From Dallia pectoralis (lineage: Eukaryota; Chordata; Actinopteri; Esociformes; Umbridae), in the NCBI GenBank assembly GCA_029465975.1, contig CM055756.1, positions 7,991,805 through 8,055,804 of the forward strand: a DNA stretch of 64,000 nt, in the 5' to 3' direction. The notes below the pieces were generated by a model, which saw only the letters and a list, made by a program, of their open reading frames with translations, did not search any database and had not been told where the DNA came from. Made by a program: the position numbers and the translations under genes. Below, piece after piece: positions 21,489 through 35,261 of the stretch. Every line of letters begins with the position of its first letter. Within the stretch, counting starts at the first letter, position 1.

Positions 21489-24459
21489 GGCACTGGAGCC
21501 TTAAGGGACGGCACCTACTGCTCTGGAGCTGCTGCCACAACCCCAGCTCCGACCATGCAACGACCCCTTCCAGCCACCATCCTTAAGAACCCAGAGATCC
21601 CCAAAGAGATGGAGCACCAGTCCTCAGAGGTGACTGGGAGTGGTGGAGGGCGTGGCTGGTGCTGCCTGGACCGGGCCCCACCTACGACGTCTCCAGGCTG
21701 GTTCTGGACGCCTAGGTCCCGAGCTGGTTCCTGTCTTCCACGTCCCCAAGCTGGTTCTTGTCTCCATCGTCCACAAGCTGGCTGAGGCAGAGGAAGAATG
21801 GTCCCTTCGTCCTCTCCCAATGTTGGAGATGGTGTGTCCCTTCCTCCTCTTCCTCTTCTTCCTCCTCCTTACCTTCCTCCTTCCTTCAAACTATGCGGTA
21901 CCCAAATCACTTCTAAGGCGCAACAGCCTATATATTTGAAAAAAATATAGTGTAACTATTAATTAATTGCCTAAATTATGTAGTCATAACATATGGTTTT
22001 GGAAGACATCAAATGTGAAAGGACATTGCTGGGATATATCATTATCAAAGTTGGGGTATTACAAAGAACTTATTTTGTAAGACAATTTCAAGTGGTCACA
22101 CAGAGAAAAGCTGCATATAATGTACAACTGACCTTGAAAAAAATATCATGGCCCAGGAATAAGAGAGCTGACTTGTTTAAAGCATGAATAATAACATGAG
22201 ATTGGAACATTTCAAATCGTATGGTTATCTGTGCCAAGATCTTTTCCATAAGTTGCCGTGAATTTGCAAACTCTATCATTGGATTCGGCTAACACAGTGC
22301 ATATGTGCATTTCTTAACGCTATGTATATTGCAAAAGTGACTAAAGCTTAACACTTGGTTTCCCAGGTAACATATTCATAGATTAATGGCCAAGGCTATT
22401 TGAGGTCCATACATGATGACGGACAGAAACACAATTGCAAATGGTAGGTTAGTGTTATACTTAAGTACTTCTGGAGGTGAGCTGATTGTCTGGAAACTCA
22501 CCCATTCTGACGGCTTCCTGAAATGGCAGCACTCAGAAGCGAGAAAGCATACAAGAACATATTCACCCTAACACCACCGCCCCCCACCACCACCCCCTCA
22601 AACTTTCTTCCTCTCATTCTTTATCTTCCAGCACAGGCATTTGCTTCCCTCTCGGGACATGTGGCAAAAGCCTTTAGAGAGGTAGTTTGTTACCTCAGAG
22701 TCTTCCCATAACAACTTCACTCTGCAGTAGAACAGGTACCGGCAGGAGAACCGAACGGCTGTTGTATATCGTGCCGCGTTATTCTCTCTTCCCCCTCTCT
22801 ATTGTCTGTTTTATTATGCACTGCTTCTCATTTTCTCCGTTTCTTTTCTTCTTTTCCGTGTCTCTCTTTTTTATTTTGTTTCAAGTTTCACGATATCCAA
22901 TTCTTGATTAGGCCCTTCCTTATGGCCCTTGGCTGCAGCATCTCCAATTGAAGTCCAACGGACATCAAAGTCGAGATGTATGTCTTTTATAGCACATCCG
23001 ATATGTGCTGGTTGTAATCACGCTATTCGCTATTCGGACGAGAACCTTAGCGCACGGAGAGGAAAGCATTCCTGTCTCAACTGAGCCCACAGACGCACAA
23101 GCCAGGCTTCACAATGTTACAGCTAATTGGCTCTTTCCATTTCCTGACTCTCTCCCAGACTCCCACCTGTTTCTATTCTCCGCTATTTGCTCAGTGAGGA
23201 TGCAACATACGATTACCTTACAGGGCCGCTGCGATGACACGCTCAGCTCTAGACGGACACCTGAACTTGTCACCTTGGCCACTACCGTCACTAGCTTTGA
23301 GGAAAGTGTGTGTGTGTGTGTGTCTCTTCATTTACAGCGAATGGCATTTCGAGTGACAGAGCACATCACTCACCCCCGCAGTTCTCCCAGAGACCAGGCG
23401 GAGTGCCAATGAGGCATCTTCTTGACAAACAGTCTAAAGTCGTCGACCTTGGCGTACTCAGAACCACGCCCGATTTAGCTCGTCGAGACGGCATGAAGAG
23501 TTGTCCGCTTTGTTGAAGCTTCGGATCTTTCACAATGGGGGATTGTATGGTGCTTGATTGTGGTTGTTAAAGACACATTAAACCACTTGAAGGACTGTGT
23601 AATGTGGCTAAGGATATTACGGAGAGAAGGCATGAAAGAGGATGAAAGTGCCAAGCAGGGAATTGTGTTGCATGGCTAGTGGGGACCGATTATTATCCGA
23701 CCCTGTCCATGTGTACGTAAATCTCTAGCTCTCTAAAACACATTTCTATTCCGATAACTGTAATACAGTTTGAATATTTGTAGAACAACCAAGTGCATCT
23801 GTGTCTTCCCTAATGTGTTGCCAGGACATCGATGTCTCTGAAACGCGTGTTCTTGTCAATCTTTATTTGCGGGGACTCGTTTAAATATCTGGTCCTGACA
23901 GGGAGTCAATTTCTCTCCCAGCATGTCTGTGGCAGGCCATGGTTGGGGAGGCTCATCTGTTCTATGTTAGCAGCTCCTAGATGAACTGTCCTCCGCAATA
24001 CGATCAGACTGGATTGTAAAATCAATTGATGCCCAACATAATGTAAAAGCCCTTAAGAATGGAATGAAATCAAACTACAGAAGCCCTGGGAATGTGAAAC
24101 ATAATCTAATGGGTTAGGCTGGGTATGACAGATTTATGGAATATCTGTCAGATGTCTATCTTATTATTATTTGGTGTGAAATGTGTGGGGTTTTTTTACC
24201 TATGAAAAACCGTATGTGTTTTCTGCAGAGTATGTCTTACTGGTTTTATAATAAATAAGTCAGTCTGAATTCGATCATATATTATAGCTACTGTACGTCA
24301 ACAAATCCTGCTAACGTCTACGTCACGATCCTTGGGTGAAGTGGTGTAGGGGGAACATCGCAGGTTTACTCCGGTTTGTGGGTTTCTAATCAGAACAAAG
24401 ACAAACACAACAAACTGCAAGCCATCTATACTGGGCTGAAATGTGGTTCTAGCGACTTA
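21489..24459. other. Intergenic, nothing firmly recognised
   Basis: Near 21,700-21,790 a short imperfect tandem repeat (AGCTGGTTC...CGTCC) occurs. A T/C tract lies at about 21,838-21,887 and further T/C-rich sequence near 22,780-22,880. A 135-codon + frame at 23,005-23,412 has no recognisable motif. No supported gene. Confidence 0.5.
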
Positions 24460-24790
24460 AAACCAGATCGGCAGAAACTACAGACACAAAACCAGATAGG
24501 CAGAAACTACAGACACAAAACCAGATAGGCAGAAACTACAGACACAAAACCAGATCGGCAGAAACTACAGACACAAAACCAGATAGGCAGAAACTACAGA
24601 CACAAAACCAGATCGGCAGAAACTACAGACACAAAACCAGATAGGCAGTAACTACAGTCACAAAAACAGATAGGCAGAAACTACAGACACAAAACCAAAA
24701 AGGCAGAAACTACAGACACAAAACCAGATCGGCAGAAACTACAGACACAAAACCAGATTGGCAGAAACTACAGACACAAAACCAGATCGG
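24460..24790. repeat. 29-bp minisatellite, about 11 copies
   Basis: The unit is AAACCAGATCGGCAGAAACT followed by ACAGACACA. The only common variation is C/A/T in GAT(C/A/T)GG, plus two diverged copies near 24,645-24,700. Confidence 0.96.
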
Positions 24791-25705
24791 ACAACAAACT
24801 CTCTCGACGTGAAGGGCTGACATGTAACAACGCTCCAGAAACAGGGGAAACAGAGGGCAAACACATTTACTCTTACTGATTAGCTAACGGGTACCTGGTG
24901 TGAATGATGATGATGAAAGACAATGGATGAGTCCGGGGATGTGTTCATGACTGAAAGGAGGAAGACCTGATGGCTTCACTTTACCGTGACAGTCTACTTA
25001 TTAACATGCAGTTAGTTTTTCTGATAATAATAGTCTCTCCGAGTCCATGGGTGTGAAAACCTTTTCGCTGGTGAACTCGTTAGGATTTTAAATAAACGAC
25101 GCGTCGCACATTTTCGTTGTAAGGTATGATTTTCTCATTTGTATAAAAGATCTAATGATTTGTGGACCAGAAAAAGTCAGTTAATAAAACATGTTTTTTA
25201 GATTCAGATGTTTAAGCGTTGGCTGCAGCGATTTTCCCCCGCCCGTCCAATATTTCATTATATTCCTAAACCTACTGCCGGGTGGATTTAATCGCCTCGT
25301 AGGCTGGATCCGGTCCGGGGGGGTGTTACTGGCCCATCCCTGGTCTAATGAAAAATGGAGAATGAACGAAGAGACGCAGGCATAATCCACACCTGAAAAG
25401 CATCAACATCATACTGGAGGAGGCTCTTGACATTTTTCACTCTCTTCCTTCCCTATTCTTCCTTCCAACTTAATCAGAGAAATTGATTGACAATTTGTTG
25501 TGGGTGAGTTGTAACCGGGGGTGATAAATATTCATCGTCCACACAGGGTTTCATTCTGTGGTCTAATAAAGAGCCTCCCAGATACAGCTGCTCCAATTAT
25601 AGGCAGCGTTTATGTAATAAAAGTTCTGCTGCTGTAGCGACCTGGATCCTGCTTTTAGTGCTTCTGTGGAGAATGCAAAGCAATGTCAGCATTATTGTTT
25701 TCTAT
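24791..25705. other. Intergenic, nothing recognised
   Basis: No coding or repeat signature that I can name. Confidence 0.5.
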
Positions 25706-25933
25706 TGCACGCGCTCACTGTACATCCAGTGAAGCACGCGGTTAACGTACATCCAGTGTAGCACGCGGTTACTGTACATCCAGTGTAGCACGCGGTTAAT
25801 GTATATCCAGTGAAGCACACGGTTACTGTACATCCAGTGTAGCACGCGGTTACTGTACATCCAGTGTAGCACGCGGTTACTGTACATCCAGTGTAGCACG
25901 CGGTTACTGTACATCCAGTGTAGCACGCGTTCA
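25706..25933. repeat. 27-bp minisatellite, about eight copies
   Basis: The unit is GCACGCGGTTACTGTACATC followed by CAGTGTA. Being a multiple of 3 it opens Cys/Thr-rich and His/Trp-rich minus-strand frames of 74-80 codons, which are not regarded as genes. Confidence 0.96.
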
Positions 25934-28900
25934 CTTTCTATACCTTTTCATGTTGTCCGGTTTCATGCGGCTCTTACGTTCCTATAGAAGTTTGTGTTTT
26001 TTTATATCCGTGTTCGCTTCGCTTGAATTCGATAAAGGAACTTTCGTCAAACACGCGTGTGTCACAAACTAGGAGTGCAGTGCAGTCAAAAGCCATTTGC
26101 AGAGCCAGTCTATACGCGGAAAATATATATATATATATAAATATAGATAGAAACTATTCCATAGTTGAAAGCACTGTGAAATGCTGAGTGAGGGCGGCCT
26201 ACTTGAAGATGGCTTTAGGAAACGATACCTGCCTGAAAATACACATTTCAATAATTAAGTATATTAAGACTGAAGCTGTGAAAAGCCTGGTTGGAAGTAG
26301 AACAAAGTTATTTGGCCCAAACACACGGAAAGAAGGTTTAAGTGAAATAGTATCCAACGATTACATTTGGTGAATTGCAAAAACGTAGTGAATCATGGAG
26401 TCACCCACTGTCATTCAACGCTTATTAGATGGCTCCTACATGCCAACAAAATATTTGGATGTCTTCCCAGAAGAAAGGCCGTTATTCGTGTCCACCAAAT
26501 ATCCCATCTGCATGCATTGGTGTAATAATAAAAGGTCTGAAAACAAATTAATTATTACCTTACTGTAGCCTTAATGTAGGTTAAAAAAGCATCTTTACTA
26601 CTTTGCAGATCTGAGGCAGAAATATGGGATGTAAATAATATCATAATGTCAGATATATATAAGGTTGTCATTTTATAATATTATCAGTAGCAGCCACACA
26701 AAGTAAAAAGGCAGTTTAATGCCTGGTATATTAATGAAATGTATCACGTGGGCAGCAGATTCATTAACTGCTGTTTAAGTGTCAAAGGTCATGTCAGAGG
26801 TCTGAATCAATGTTAAAGATAAAAGTACCTATACGGAGACAACAAATATCCACGTCTCCAATTATCTCCCTAAATGTAATTGGACGGGGCAATGAAAAAA
26901 ACAAACTTAAAAGCACGTTTTTTTCTTTCTGCCTTTTTTTCTCTTACGATTTTCTTATACTTCTCTCTCATGTTTTCCTCGAAAACCACTTTGGTAATGT
27001 GTCAGGGCTGAGGAAGTTGTGTACATATTTTCTGTTTGGCAATGTCGTGTTTGTATTTATGTTTTTAGAGTCAACATGTCAGACTGACCACCACAGTTTG
27101 GGTTGGCCCCAACTTGAATTAGCTGGTGAATAGCTTGGCAGTCAATTTCCTGATCTCAGGCTTGGACAGAGGTTTTTCAGATTTTTTACAATGGCCAATT
27201 AATGTTTGTCCATTAATCTTTAAACTACAAGTGAAGAAAATGTCATAGCAAGTACATCTTAAGGGTATATATTTCTGTAGTTTACCTCAGAAGGAGATTT
27301 AGGGTCAAAGGTCATGCATGTGTACATTTCATCAATTATACTTACACTGATGTTGTCTCTAGAGGCAGACATCAGTGAACCATGAAATTAGATTTACCCA
27401 TTCTAACTGGCTAATGAGCTAAGCTAAAGAGCTGTTCTAAGGTTTTGGTTGAAAAGGATTTATCAATAACACCTATTCCGGGTTCCACATGTTTTTGAAT
27501 TGGTACAGACTCATAGTGGCTGAACTAGAATGCCATAGTCGTCATTTCAGTATTTGATTCCCACTCAAACAACATTTTCCTCAAAACAAAGTAAATACAT
27601 GTTACATGTAAATAACTAGGGTTAGAGAACTAGCAATACTTTTTCAAATGAGCACATAGATGTCTACAGTTTTGATGCAGATATAGCTGTGTGGTTTGAA
27701 CATAAACTCTCCTCCTGTGGTGATGTGTAATTTTTATTACTTCATCTATTCTGTAAAGTGCTGTTTGGTATTTTTCAGAAGTGGGTTTTAGACTCAAAAT
27801 GCGACGGTAACATAAATTGTTGGTGTCGCGACTGTTGAAGTGTAGAGAGGAGCCAAATATTTCCCAAATCAAACCCAATGCCACTAAATATTATCTCATT
27901 TTCAATGTCGCATTTTAAAAATTACGATTCTCCATTTGTAATGCAGAAATCAATTGGAAAATCCTGGGAGGCATGTGTGCATCCAAAGCAACTTCTATGT
28001 ACAAGCAATGTCATAGTTCACATTGGATCGAATAATAACTTAAAAGTAGAATGAAAAAAAGATTTAAACAGACAGTCAAGTGATCAATAAAGTAAGCGCA
28101 GAAAAATTGCTCTCTGGCCCTCATTCCCAAACCCCTTAATATAAACATGATTGCTTTTTAGACAACATGAATGGTAAACGCTCATGGGAACTCCACTCAT
28201 GGCAAAATAAACAATCCTTGCTTTTCTGCTGACTGACATTCTATTTGTTGACAACTTTGACTCCCAACACTTGGGAAAACCTGCAGTCATTACGAAGAAC
28301 AAAGCGATGGGTATTAACCAAATGACATTCTTTTGTCAATGGAGACAGGATACTGTTGGAATAAACCATACATGTTATAACCAGGTTACAACAAATGATG
28401 AATGTGGATAGGCGTCCAAATTCAACTATTTTGACATTTAATCTGCATGTACTTGTTACATTAGGATTCACGACCTTGATGCATAAATACCCACTGTGAC
28501 TTGACCACATCTAAAATATTATCACGGCAGTGTGTAGTCCGAGACTTGTTGGAAAAAAACAAGAGGGTCACTAGATTTTTCCATGTGATACTGAAGTCAC
28601 CAAAAGTTTCAGTAGAGCCCCTCATGACTCCAGGGTTAGATAATGATCCTGGAAATTCACTGAGGATTATTGTGTATGGCCCATAAGAGTTTGTAAATAG
28701 TAGCTACGAAAAAACACATTTTGCTTATGCTTAGCTTTCATCAGTAAAACTTCAAAAGCCTGAAACCCAGTGATTTGATTAATAGCTACCTGACCTGCAC
28801 CCAATCTCATGGTGAGGCAAAAGGAATGAGGCTCCTGTCTACGTCTCTAAATAAAAGAGAACCACTCGAGCAAGGATGTTGTCCGTTGCTCATGAGCACA

Positions 28901-29070
28901 TCAGGGTTGGCCCTATTTCTCTGAGAATCCCAAAAGGAGAGCCAATTATCTGCAAACTGTACCGCCTGCGACGGGCAGAACTCCATTTTCAGCCAGCAAT
29001 TGAGAGAGTCTGCCGTGGATCCCATCACCACACCAAGCTGTGAGAGGTGCAGACACATGTTTCTACTTAG
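25934..29070. other. Intergenic, nothing recognised
   Basis: AT-rich sequence with a short (AT)n run near 26,125-26,140. Several open frames below 110 codons lack motifs. Confidence 0.5.
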
Positions 29071-31018
29071 TTTACACACTGATGCTATTTACACACTGAT
29101 GCTGTTTACACACTGATGCTATTTACACACTAATGCTATTTACACACTGATGCTATTTACACACTGATGTTATTTACACACTGATGCTATTTACACACTG
29201 ATGCTATTTACACACTGATGCTATTTACACACTGATGCTATTTACACACTGATGCTATTTACACACTGATGCTATTTACACACTGATGCTATTTACACAC
29301 TGATGCTATTTACACACTGATGCTATTTACACACTGATGTTATTTACACACTGATGCTATTTACACACTGATGTTATTTACACACTGATGCTATTTACAC
29401 ACTGATGCTATTTACACACTGATGCTATTTACACACTGATGCTATTTACACACTGATGCTATTTACACACTGATTTACACACTGATGCTATTTACACACT
29501 GATGCTATTTACACACTGATGCTATTTACACACTGATGTTATTTACACACTGATGCTATTTACACACTGATGCTATTTACACACTGATGCTATTTACACA
29601 CTGATGCTATTTACACACTGATGCTATTTACACACTGATGCTATTTACACACTGATGCTATTTACACACTGATGCTATTTACACACTGATGCTATTTACA
29701 CACTGATGCTATTTACACACTGATGCTATTTACACACTGATGCTATTTACACACTGATGCTATTTACACACTGATGTTATTTACACACTGATGCTATTTT
29801 ATTTACACACTGATGCTATTTACACACTGATGTTATTTACACACTGATGCTATTTACACACTGATGTTATTTACACACTGATGCTATTTACACACTGATG
29901 TTATTTACACACTGATGCTATTTACACACTGATGTTATTTACACACTGATGCTATTTACACACTGATGCTATTTACACACTGATGCTATTTACACACTGA
30001 TGTTATTTACACACTGATGCTATTTACACACTGATGTTATTTACACACTGATGCTATTTACACACTGATGCTATTTACACACTGATGCTATTTACACACT
30101 GATGCTATTTACACACTGATGCTATTTACACACTGATGTTATTTACACACTGATGCTATTTACACACTGATGCTATTTACACACTGATGCTATTTACACA
30201 CTGATGCTATTTATTTACACACTGATGCTATTTACACACTGATGCTATTTACACACTGATGCTATTTACACACTGATGTTATTTACACACTGATGCTTTT
30301 TACACACTGATGTTATTTACACACTGATGCTATTTACACACTGATGCTGTTTACACACTGATGTTATTTACACACTGATGCTATTTACACACTGATGCTA
30401 TTTACACACTGATGCTGTTTACACACTGATGCTATTTACACGCTGATGCTATTTACACACTGATGCTGTTTACACACTGATGCTATTTACACGCTGATGC
30501 TATTTACACGCTGATGCTATTTACACGCTGATGCTATTCACACTGATGCTATTTACACACTGATGTTATTTACACACTGATGCTGTTTACACACTGATGC
30601 TATTTACACGCTGATGCTATTTACACGCTGATGCTATTTACACACTGATGCTATTTACACACTGATGCTATTTACACGCTGATGCTATTCACACTGATGT
30701 TATTTACACACTGATGCTATTTACACACTGATGTTATTTACACACTGATGCTATTTACACGCTGATGCTATTTACACGCTGATGCTATTTACACGCTGAT
30801 GCTATTCACACTGATGCTATTTACACACTGATGTTATTTACACACTGATGCTGTTTACACACTGATGCTATTTACACGCTGATGCTATTTACACGCTGAT
30901 GCTATTTACACACTGATGCTATTTACACACTGATGCTATTTACACGCTGATGCTATTCACACTGATTTTATTTACACACTGATGTTATTTACACACTGAT
31001 GCTGTTTACACACTTATG
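29071..31018. repeat. 17-bp satellite array, about 114 copies
   Basis: Nearly 2 kb of the unit TTACACACTGATGCTAT. Single-base variants (GTTAT, GCTGT, ACGCTG) and shortened CTATTCACACTGATG units occur. The left part is homogeneous. The right part (from about 30,420) shows higher-order structure, with a multi-unit block at about 30,533-30,690 recurring at about 30,801-30,963. A few units have 4-6 bp insertions (near 29,799 and 30,210). Frequent stops mean it yields no long frame. Confidence 0.98.
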
Positions 31019-33499
31019 TTTTACTTCAGATTTAAAACCTAACGCCATTGGTGCCTACGTGAATAACGAAATCCATGTACCCTCTACACCTGCCTATTTT
31101 ATATTTTGCCAGCACCAACCCCAGATCTCAGGCTATGTCACTGGCTATGTCTTCCAGTAAACATTGTATGACTGACCGAGTTTGTTTTAGTTGAATACAA
31201 CGAGTGATGGAGTGGCCAATGGTTTTACATTTTTCCGAGCTACTGGTAGAAAATCCCTGCGATCATTCCTCTCAGAAGACGGCTCGGGACCTGATTCCGA
31301 AATAACTGTTGAAATACGGTTGAAAAACCAGGTTCGTGGCTTTACTTCCTAATGACCGAGAGAATGTTGCCCGGCTGAAGCGGCTGTGCCTCAGGGCTAA
31401 CACTATGGGTTCCACATTTACATAACCCTTTGCGTGACATTTGTGTCAAAAGCTGAGACCTGTCATTTTGCTATTTTCACTTGAAGACAATAGTTCCCCT
31501 TGTTGAACCTACAATAAGGACAATGTTAAGGCAAATACAGAGTGGACATTTGTCCAAAAAGAGTTGGATGAAAATAAAAATGACACATTGGTTACTCATG
31601 AAAAAAGAAATTAACCAAGTTAGTTCATTGTAAGTAAAGTCTGAAATGTATGGCAGTTGGGCAGGTAGATAACAGCAAGCTACACAGAACACGCCAACAG
31701 GAAGCCAGGAACCGGAACCAGCACAGACTGGCCGTGTCGACGGCTTGGACACTAACTAGCAAACTGGAAAGTCACTCTCTCCATTGACGCCAGGGCAACC
31801 GTTTCTAAGAAAGAGGACCGACTCCAGGCACCTGGAAAAAAATCAGTGTGATGATGAGCCCAGAGAGAGGGGGGAGAAAGGCCAACGGTCGTTCATCCTC
31901 CTTACCGCCAGACAACGAGCGGAGCTGGCCCTATATGTGCTCCAAAGGAGGCGAAACAGGACGCCAGGGTGCAGAATTCTCATGTTGAGATCTCCTGTCT
32001 ATTCCTCCATACAAAACAGCATTCTCAGATTGTCCAGACACAGAAACCTTGGGTCTGAGGCCGAAACCGAGAGCTTGTCCCAGGCCCCCGACGTCGCACG
32101 GGAAAAAACACCATGGGTGCCGACATACCTTCATAGAAATGAGCGCGCGATTGTGGTCATGGGTCTCGGCTCCCTGAACAAAAGACTCGCTGGGAGAGAG
32201 ATGGGCAATTCCACCCACATTATTCTTCCTTCCAACGCAGGATCTTCAAAACAGCGGAGAGTCGGCTGAAGTGAAAGCGAGGACAAAACAGAACAAAGCG
32301 GCTTCGCAGCAAACTACATGGATATTGACGGTATTGACTCGACGGAACACCTGGCCTTGGCGTCTCTGCTCGGGCGGTCGTCTCTGACGTTCTTAACTGC
32401 GTTCCTCTGGCTGCCCAGCCTTGCCTGGTTTAATGGGTAGAAACCAGAGCAATCACTGGAACAGGCTTATCGGATTGTCCTCCACCAGTGCTCGCCTGCC
32501 TGGTTGCCCAATTGATCATGTTCGTTTCTCGTTGAATTTGTTATAATGTATTGGGCGCTTGTTAGTAGCAGCCAAGGTGGCTGTGTTTTCCTTACTCACT
32601 TCTCTGCATGTCTCCCAACTGGAGACAGGAACGAGGAGCGTCGATAGAGGGGGTGGGTTCTTTCCGTACACGGTGAGTTAGGGATCAGCGAGGAGGGCGA
32701 GGAGGGAAGGTGGAAGTGTGCTAGGTGTACAAACTCCACCCTACGGGGGAAAACGAGGGAGATAATTGTCTGTCCCGAAGCATATAAATCAGCAGTCATT
32801 AGCCCCCATCATGGCAAGCTGTCATCTGTGCAGATGTGATGATTTGCCTGTTATTATCACTGACATTCCTGTCAGACCTGGCCTCTCAGTGCTCTCTCTC
32901 TCTCCTCCCTCCCTCTCTCTCTCTCTCTCTCTCCTTCCATCTTTCTTCATTCTGATTTGCCACTTCATTCCTTTCTCTACTCCTCTTCAGTTTATTCATC
33001 TCTCACATTTGTCCCCACTGCCTCCCTGAAGCACTCTCTTTCTCCGTCTGAGAGGTACGCTCTTCCTCCATTTAAAAACACAACAATCGCCGCCCTGCCT
33101 CTTCAAGGAGTCACATTCTCACCGTCCGTGTCATGGAATTGATCAAAGGCTTTAAGCGTGACGTGCTCACCCGACGTTCGTCACTTCGTTCGTTGACAAT
33201 GATAGACAACTTGAGCTGGGGTATTGGATTGTGTCGATCTGGTGCTACACATTCAGCATGAGTGTCCATATTTGGATAGCAACACATCCATGTAGGCACA
33301 CCACCTTTATCAATAGAGGCGTGGCCGACGTACTTCCAACAGCATTTCTTCAGGGTACTTCGGATGAAGTAACGCAGATCCTACTGAACGCCGGTACTGC
33401 AGTGGTTAGTGTCAACATAGTACATCCGAATGACCCAAGTTGTGTCTCACAACGCTTTCCGTCGCTCCCGTTGACCGGCTGCTCTCATTCTCCAAGGCT
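31019..33499. other. Intergenic, nothing firmly recognised
   Basis: Contains the longest open frame outside repeats, transposons and fam20c in this part (161 codons, 31,784-32,269, + strand). It is basic and has no motif or splice context that I recognise, so it is not called. A (CT)n tract lies at about 32,896-32,935. The stretch around 32,800-32,880 is well-mixed non-coding sequence that could be conserved, but this cannot be judged alone. Confidence 0.45.
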
Positions 33500-33975
33500 A
33501 ATGTGAGAGACACTCTGAAAAGTGTGAACACTTAACAAGCTGCTGGTCTGGATGGCGTCATCGGCTATGTTTTGTGTGTGCCAACCAGCTGGCGGTGGTC
33601 TCTACAGACATCTTCAACGTGTCCTTGTCACAGGCTTTGTGACAAGGACAATTGCCTGAAAGAGTCTACCGTCAGTTGGCTGTCCATAAACACGACCTTT
33701 AAAAGGCTTGTCATGGCCCACGTAAAAGGCAGCCTGACCGTTGCAACTTTCAGCAATTAGAAATGTTTGCAAATTGATACTCTACTATAAAAAAGCAATG
33801 AAAAAAATGAATACAATTTTTTAGTGTCATTAATTAACAAAGGGGCCCCTCAGGGGTCTGTCCTCTGCCCAATGGTCTACTGGCCTTTTATCCATGATTA
33901 TGAGTTCTGCACAAATTCATCATCACATTTGCAATGACATCACACTTGTAGACCCACAAAAAGCAGTCTAACAAG
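33500..33975 (+). mobile_element. LINE reverse-transcriptase relic (probable)
   Basis: Translated pieces follow the order of a fish non-LTR retrotransposon RT: VRDTLKSVNT then AAGLDGV (33,500-33,562), a segment ending LQTSSTCPCHRLC, then FKRLVMAHVK (to about 33,735). About 90 bp later comes GAPQGSVLCPMVYW (33,843-33,885), followed by a remnant of the FADD active-site motif with a one-base deletion (about 33,930-33,953). The motif-A block with the first catalytic Asp is missing between the two halves. In-frame stops and frameshifts show it is dead. The order and the AAGPDG/GAPQG signatures support a CR1/L2-type clade rather than an LTR element. Confidence 0.75.
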
Positions 33976-35261
33976 CCATAGCTCTGACTGTTCACACTGT
34001 AGAAAGTGACTTTAAAACAAAAAAACTGTTTTTCTGGGTACTAAATACAAAAACAACGAAATAGCTGTACTTTGTGTTGTATTTGAGTGCTTTTGCAAAT
34101 ACAATTTAATCGTTACTGAAGGGGAACACCTGTTGATGGTTCTCTTCCATCAAATCATCCCTTTCCTGTTCTCAAACATATTGATTAGATAAGCCAAGAC
34201 CTGGCAGGCTGCTTGGCTGGCTGCTGTAAACCCGAAAAATATGTTTGTTTTCTTTTCAGTCCCCTCCGGAGACACGAGAGTTAAGCTGCGAGCGATGGAT
34301 TGAACAGGATTATAAAGGGCATCATATAATGCAACGTGGGGCACCAAGATATAGCAACAACCTCCACGCACGCAGAACAGCGGAATAAAACAGTGTGCAG
34401 TCGACACACTACACTATAAATCCAAAAGCTGCACCGTGTACTCGCCCATCGCCTAATTTGCTCACCAGACCACAGAACGTCCACGACATCCATCCAGTGC
34501 GACCGGTTAAAGCTGCCGGGGGATCTTGGGATTTGTTTTAAGGGTCAGCGAGACAGTCCGGGTTCATGTTCCTAGTTGGCAGAACTAAGAACCCAATTAT
34601 CCAGGCATATCAGTCAGGCTTAATTAGGCTTGTCTGATCTATGGCAGATTTGTTATGTTTCTAATTATGTGCCCTATCAGACAGACTGATATCATGGTAT
34701 TTTGGCACATTGAATCCCTGCTGTTTCCGCCCTGACAAGATTACGCGAGTCATGTTATCACTGCCGTCGTCTCGATGTCTGCTGCCACACAGAGTGGGTG
34801 GGCCCTGAGGGGTTGGCATGAGGGGTTGGCATGTTGGATGTTGGCGCGGTTTAAATGGGTGAACTGCATTTGGGGAGAGTTGTCTACATTTGTGAGCGGA
34901 CAATGTCCGGGATTTTAGACTTACCTACAGAGAACAGAAATGGGAACCACGTCACTTTTGTGTCCAAGTCCATGAGCCAGACCCAAAACGTAACATATGT
35001 TTGACCGTGGCATTGTATCTATCTATTTTATCATGAATACTCACAAGTGCAGTGCACGTCAATCTGGCAAGTAATTGATATTGCCTTTAAGGTCGTGCTT
35101 GGCATTCAGCATAGCCTCGTAAAGCCATGCAATGGGTTATATCCTGTGTGTGTAACCGAGCAGAGTGGGACAGAAAACACTATGTGTGGGGGACTGTAGC
35201 GTATTTGTTTAACCGTTCACTGGAGCAGAAACATTGGACCCTGTCAGGGGCCTAGGATGCA
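33976..35261. other. Intergenic, nothing recognised
   Basis: No coding signature. The part near 34,600-34,690 has several TAATTA-type homeodomain-like sites and could be non-coding regulatory DNA, but this is speculation. Confidence 0.45.

Noticed and set aside
19334..21514. Ser/Leu-rich and Pro/Phe-rich minus-strand frames up to 265 codons
   Set aside because: They are products of the purine-rich arrays, with unit-periodic peptides only.
20497..21830. The 20-bp array and its flanks as one LTR element with internal repeats
   Set aside because: No terminal direct repeats, TG...CA ends or target duplication could be found in the flanks.
29071..31018. CRISPR-like array of short repeats
   Set aside because: Repeats are directly contiguous with no unique spacers and the DNA is clearly vertebrate; it is a satellite array.
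31784..32269. 161-codon + strand frame in single-copy sequence
   Set aside because: It is basic and featureless, overlaps a 95-codon antisense frame, and no splice context or family resemblance is seen. It is left as a possible chance frame.
34600..34690. Conserved non-coding element candidate rich in TAATTA-type sites
   Set aside because: AT-rich sequence gives such words by chance, and without an alignment to other fishes conservation cannot be claimed.
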